Assembly: GCA_028565635.1 (NCBI GenBank)
Contig: JAOXYB010085053.1
Span: 1 to 22,683 of the forward strand
Length of the DNA stretch: 22,683 nucleotides
Reading direction: 5' to 3'
Source: Phoronis ovalis
Lineage: Eukaryota; Phoronida; Phoronidae
A program made the translations under genes and the position numbers. The notes beneath the pieces are model-generated. The model was not told the origin of the DNA. It made no database searches and saw only the letters and a list, made by a program, of their open reading frames with translations. Below, in pieces: positions 12,301-18,300 of the stretch (position 1 is its first letter; each line of letters starts with the position of its first letter).

Positions 12301-15300
12301 AGCGAGTGCTGTAAATTAAACCGATAAGCATGCAAGTGCAAAACAACACATAAAACAGAACATTCAGCATGTCACTGAAAAACAAATGATTAACAAACAA
12401 AAGTTAAAGGACTTTTCACATTTAGTAGAACACAACAATTATGACTGACAGCAATATAACAATAAGTTAATGACATCTATAAGTTATGCACCTGTATCCA
12501 CAAACAGTTGTTAATCATAATGCAACTGCAAGTGAGAAATAAAAGTGATAATGCAACTGAAAGTGAGACTGAAGCAAAATTGAAAACAAAATGATAAAAT
12601 AAATACAAGTTAAATATGCACTTGTGCTTATGATGTGCTGGTGCAGTAAAACTGAAAACGTGAACAAAATACAACAAATCACACATTTATATAGCCCAGT
12701 AACATGCATCTACTTATGGTTAATCCCATTAAGTTCAACTACCTCATTTTCTCGCGTGTCTGGTCTTGATAGTGGTGCATCACCACCACCTAACGGAGCC
12801 ATGTCTGTTGTGCCAGCGCTACTAGTTTTACGAATGCTGGCAGAACTTTGAATTCGTTGACTCTGTATAGTGAAACAATGTTAAAATATAAAGTATTAGA
12901 AATAAGGTAATTTTCAACATTTATTGAAAAGATCCGATGGCTTCAACTCAACTAATTAAAAAAATTGCTACCACAATACATATGCCGTACCCTCTTTCAG
13001 ATACAATATTGATTAAATTAATCAACATTATTTCTATAATGTAAACCATACCTTAGCATCATCTGTCTGTTGTAACAGTTGAGTAAGTTCCCTTTCAGCT
13101 ATTGCATTTTGTTGTAACGTGGCCTCTAGGGAAGCTTGGGCATCAGCTAGGCTTATAGTACGTTGATGAGACATAGTCAGCTGCTTTCGTTTCTCATCTT
13201 CCTCTTGCTCCTGTTAAACAAAAAGGTAAAAATTACAAAAAAAATACATATGACAAACTAAACTTTCCTGATTCACCTCTCTACTGTATGACATATCTGC
13301 ATGTGTGTTTGCATATTACTATTTAGCAATGCAAAAAAAGAAAGCTCATCCAATCTGTATTTCATAAAGAATTAGTTACTGTCTGTAAACTGAAACGAGC
13401 CACTTACCAGACTTTCTTGATCATTGATGAACTCCTCTAGTTGAGACATGGCAGAATCAGCTTCTTTTTCAGCTTCTACTTGAAGCTTCTGAGCTTGGTC
13501 AAACTGTCCCATCAAAAGTTGTCGTTCCTGCAGAAATAAAACTTTATGAGTAAACAAATAGCAAAGTAATACTGAAATAAAAAAGAAACTACATTTTCCA
13601 ATAGCAGCTAGTTATATTATAAAAAACTAGTCTAAACATAAAAAACAGCTATAACAGTTATGTATTTAGAACCGTTGGTGGTCAGAAAACACAGTTTTGC
13701 AGCACAAAACATGAAACCATAATTTTAAATCTTTATCATGCTCTTGCTTATAATTCATTGGGCATCCATTTGTTCAATATATTTCTTTCAATATATTTCT
13801 TTCATTATAGCGAAACATTATGTAGTTATAAGCAGAATATTGGTGGACCCAGGATCCAGGTGGTATGGTAAAAATATTAAAAAAACATGTCTCGATTCAG
13901 TTCTTTACAATGTTCAAGTCAAATAAATTCTCTTAGTCAATGTGGGTGTCATATAAGAAAAGCATTATTCCTGTAACAATATTTGGACATACGAAAAAGT
14001 TATTTACCTGTTCCCATTTAGACTTGTGTTCCTGGAACTGAGCTTTTAAAGTTGTGACTTTCTTATTAGTTCGCTGTTGAGTAATGTTCAGTTTATCTTG
14101 AAGTTCCTTGATCTTGCCTTTTGTCTAAAAAGACACAGGCAAAATAACAAAATGGCTACAGAGGAAGATTCAGGATTGTCAAAAGGACGGATCTTTTTAC
14201 AAAAAAGTTTTAAGTAGGTATGATGATTTTGATCTAGTTGATACAAGGAGACTTAATGTACATGTAACATCAAAAATATTGTGAAACTTTACCAGCTTTC
14301 TATATTGCATAAATCTCCCATGAATATGTGGCTTGGGTACTGTCATCTGCAAAAACAGGAAAAAGTATTATATGAAACCATGCATGAGTTGAAGTGTTTT
14401 GGGCATATTTTAGCATAGATTACGTACTAATGAATATTTTTCTGCAGCAATTTTAAAATTTTCATTGCGACAGAATATTTGCAAACGGTGAACTAAAAAA
14501 GTAACATGATTGCTAGTGCCTCAAAAGTAGCAGAACATCTAACAAAATATTTTCCAAGTTGATTTAAAATGAACTAAGTAATGAGAATGATCATTAATAA
14601 GCAAGCCCTGAGTGTTTTTGTAATCACTGTAAATTCTTACCCATGATTCCTCATCGTCTAGTGGATACTCATTCTCAAATTCAGAGACAGATTCTTGTAC
14701 AACTTCAAGTTGGGATTTCGTGGTTTTACGGCTTTCTGTAATGGCTGTATCAGGATCACCACCTTCATCTTGTATGGCCATGTCAGCAGTTTCTAAAACA
14801 CAAGTAGTGGGAGCTTCCGTTCACAAGGTACATCGCAACAACCCCAATAAAAAATAGGCCCAAACCCTGCAGATTTAACAATTGTTTAGAAAATCATCTG
14901 AAGATTTTGTAAAAAAGTAACAGGCAACATCAGGCGATATATTACCTTTTGTAGATTTTGTTGGTTGTTTACTACTAGGTTTTGCTGGAGGAATCTGTTT
15001 GCCTGGTGAAGTACTCGGGGATTTCTTCTTTGCTGGTGATTCAACTTTAGGAGTCTGTTTATTGTTGTCCTAAAATAACAGTACAACAATGATGTCAATA
15101 CAGATTTATTGTAAAATTATTTCTTGAAATCAAAGAATAAATAAAATGAAGTCTTGCTGGGACTGTTTAAGTTGAAGATTAAGTCAAATAAATATAATAT
15201 TTGAACAAAAATTACAGGAACTAAAATTATCAAGAAAGCTCGCCTGATAAAATTAAATTACCTTGATTGATTGTTATAACATTTAATTTTACGAAATTGT

Positions 15301-18300
15301 CATTAATAAATCAATATTTTCTTACATGCATGTAATGAATATCATTACAAAAATCTATTAATTTAAAGTTAACATTACATTTCTAAGAGAATTTTTTTTA
15401 AATCTCTCCATTTTATAAAAGAATTTTATTTTAATTATTTTATTTCAAACTCTACTATAATTCCCCCTTTTTAGTACATACTAAATACACTATACCTTTA
15501 AAATTACTTTATAACCAATACATGCTTCAAAAACCAAAATTAAAATTTCAAATCTAAAAACAGTACATACTAATATAGTATAATAGTACTAATAAAACCG
15601 AAAAACTTGTCAAAGCCCTTCATGCCAAATTATACTAAATAAATGTTCCTACAGTTTAAAATGATAACACCATGTATTACATTATTTAGTTATTAGAAAC
15701 TTTGTAACTGTTTACAATTGTCAATAAAACCAAAAAAGGTAAAAAATAATAATGTTAAACGAAAAAAAAATAATATATATATACAAAACAACCTAAAATA
15801 ATGATAATTTGCATATAAAACCCCGGCTAAACATTTGTAGCCAAAACTACTGTCAGTACTGTTTAGAAATCAGTTTATCAATCATGCATTACAAGAATTG
15901 TTAGTACTGTTCTAATTTACTAAAGTTATCTCAAAACAACACTTTTAAAATATTATTTAGCAACATACAACTATAGAGGAAATTGGATTTGAGGGTGTTC
16001 TGACAGAGCTCTGTTGACTTTTAGAAGCTGAAGTTGGCGTGGTTTTAGCAGAGTTCCGCTGCCTTGGAAAAACAGAAGCTGATGCTGTTGCAGAAGAATT
16101 CCGTTGACCTGATGTCAAATTCTTACTGCAGCAAGGTGTCTTAGATAAACTCAAAGACTTCTTGTCGTGATTCCTACTTGGTATGACAGGTTTCTTAGTT
16201 TGTGGCACACTTTTTGTAACTTGACTTGGTTTAGACGTTTTCTTTACAAGTTTTATCTTCTTTTTTACTTGTGGTACAGCTTGTTTACTGGTTGAAGTTG
16301 AACAGTCAGAGTCACTTTCACTTTTACTGACACTTTCGGTATCACTGTCACTGTCACTCTCATTTTCTTTATCCTTAGTCAAGAGTAATAAATTTTAGGA
16401 AAATTACTAAAATCCAAATAATTATCAAGTTTATTATAATAAGTTTTAAAAAGATCTCAAAATTAAATAAAATGTGTAACACACAGCAGGGTAAATAAAA
16501 AATTGTGCTGCAATTATATCAAACAAAGTTTATAAACTGGTTGGCTCTAAATGTGTTACATCTGCTGACTTACAGATTCTGATTCTGAAGACTCTTCTGT
16601 TTCTTCTTCCATATCTGAAGATTTCTTCTTTATGTTTGCACATGACTTTTAAACAATGAAAAATTGCAATGAATTGTTATAATCAGTAAATATCACATTC
16701 AATGATCATAGTATAATCTCATTCCTGATAAATACAAGCAAAACACTGAAAAATTACTGAAGTTACATACTCACCAAAAACACAATAACCTAGTCACTAA
16801 ATATATTATAAAAATATTTATTACTGCACTGCAACTCACTGGATACTCAATGTATTTTTTACATTCAAAATTAATAAAGACTCAAAACTAGTAAAAAGTG
16901 TCATTGAGTGGTACAGAATTAGTTCCACTAGTTTAATAGTGGCAAATACAAAAATGTTAAAATTAATATCTATATTAAATGCTTTACTGGGTAATCAGCT
17001 ATGTACAGGGCATCTTGTATACTAGTCCTAGCTTTATGACCCTACTATGTAGGGCTACATAGTAGGGTCATAAAGCTAGGACTACTTGTATACCAACCAT
17101 GCAGTTAGCAAGTGCTATTTCCAAATGATTAATTATTAAACAATCCTGCCTACTCTGGCTGCTACTAAATATGCAGACTGAACATAATGACACAACAATA
17201 TCCAGGCAACTAATGTCCCTAAGTTCTTTAATTTAACAGTCTACACAACATTGTCTCTAAATAGTTACATAGTGTTGTGTGGTGCATTATTTGAGTACAA
17301 AATCATATTTTCTGCAAACTAATCATTGCCATAAAATGTGTATTTGTCAAATTAGCTCAATCAAAGTTTCCTTAAAAAACAATATAAAAACAATCATTTT
17401 GACCAGTCACTAGACTTGTAATTATTTGACCATCAAAAAGTTTGCCTAAATATTTTCCGAAATTGTTTTCATTCTCATCAACAAATAAAGCTTAACTCTT
17501 TATTTTTATGCTAGCCGCTGAATATAAGACGTATCAAGGACAATTCTTAAAGATGCCCAGTTTATGAAATAACAGCTTTTTCTTTAAAAAATCATGCTGA
17601 TTTATCAGCAATTTGAAACTTTAGTCAGCATAAAAATATACATTTTATTTTTTTGACTAATAGAATTTATGTGGTAGATGATAGGTATAACAAAAAATAA
17701 AAATTCTGAGTGATTAATTATTATAACAATTACAACATATACAGTAATATACACATGTGATATATACATACATCACTGTCCGAGGACTGAGCAGAGTCTG
17801 CTTCAGAACTTGAACTAGAACTCCTCTATAAAATATTATATTGACAATACACAGCTTTATTAAAAGTTTAAAATATGGTTAAATTTACATTACAAAATAC
17901 AGCATTTGGCACCATTTTATTATAAATGCTGGCACCTACAGGTAGCAGAGGGAAAACAAACTCTCCTCTGGACAATAAAGCACAATTTTTTGACACATTC
18001 TCAGATTTTGAAACCAAAATAAGGCCTCATACTTCAAAAATTTGCTCTGATTTAAAATTGTTTTTTTTTTGCAATGTTTAGATCATAATACAACATCACC
18101 ATGTCTACAACAGAAATATTACCCTGCTTCGAGATCTAGAATTAGATCCCTTCTTTTTCCTATCCTTCTGGTAATGCAAGCAAATTAACAAAAATAATAA
18201 TAAATTCAACAATTCCCAAGCAAGAGACAATTGAAGAAAACTGCAGCATATAAACGTGTACCAAATGTGGTGACAGCATATGTTGCTTAAGAATATAACA

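Noticed and set aside
12477-12709. Minus-strand open frames with Phe/Leu/Cys-rich sequence
   Set aside because: Intron read-through of polypyrimidine sequence; phase does not fit exons 15 and 16.
16116-16380. Independent gene starting at the internal Met before DKENESD
   Set aside because: The ATG lies in the intron upstream of a usable acceptor (TTGACTAAG), and exon 7 joins in phase 0, so it is better read as an internal exon.
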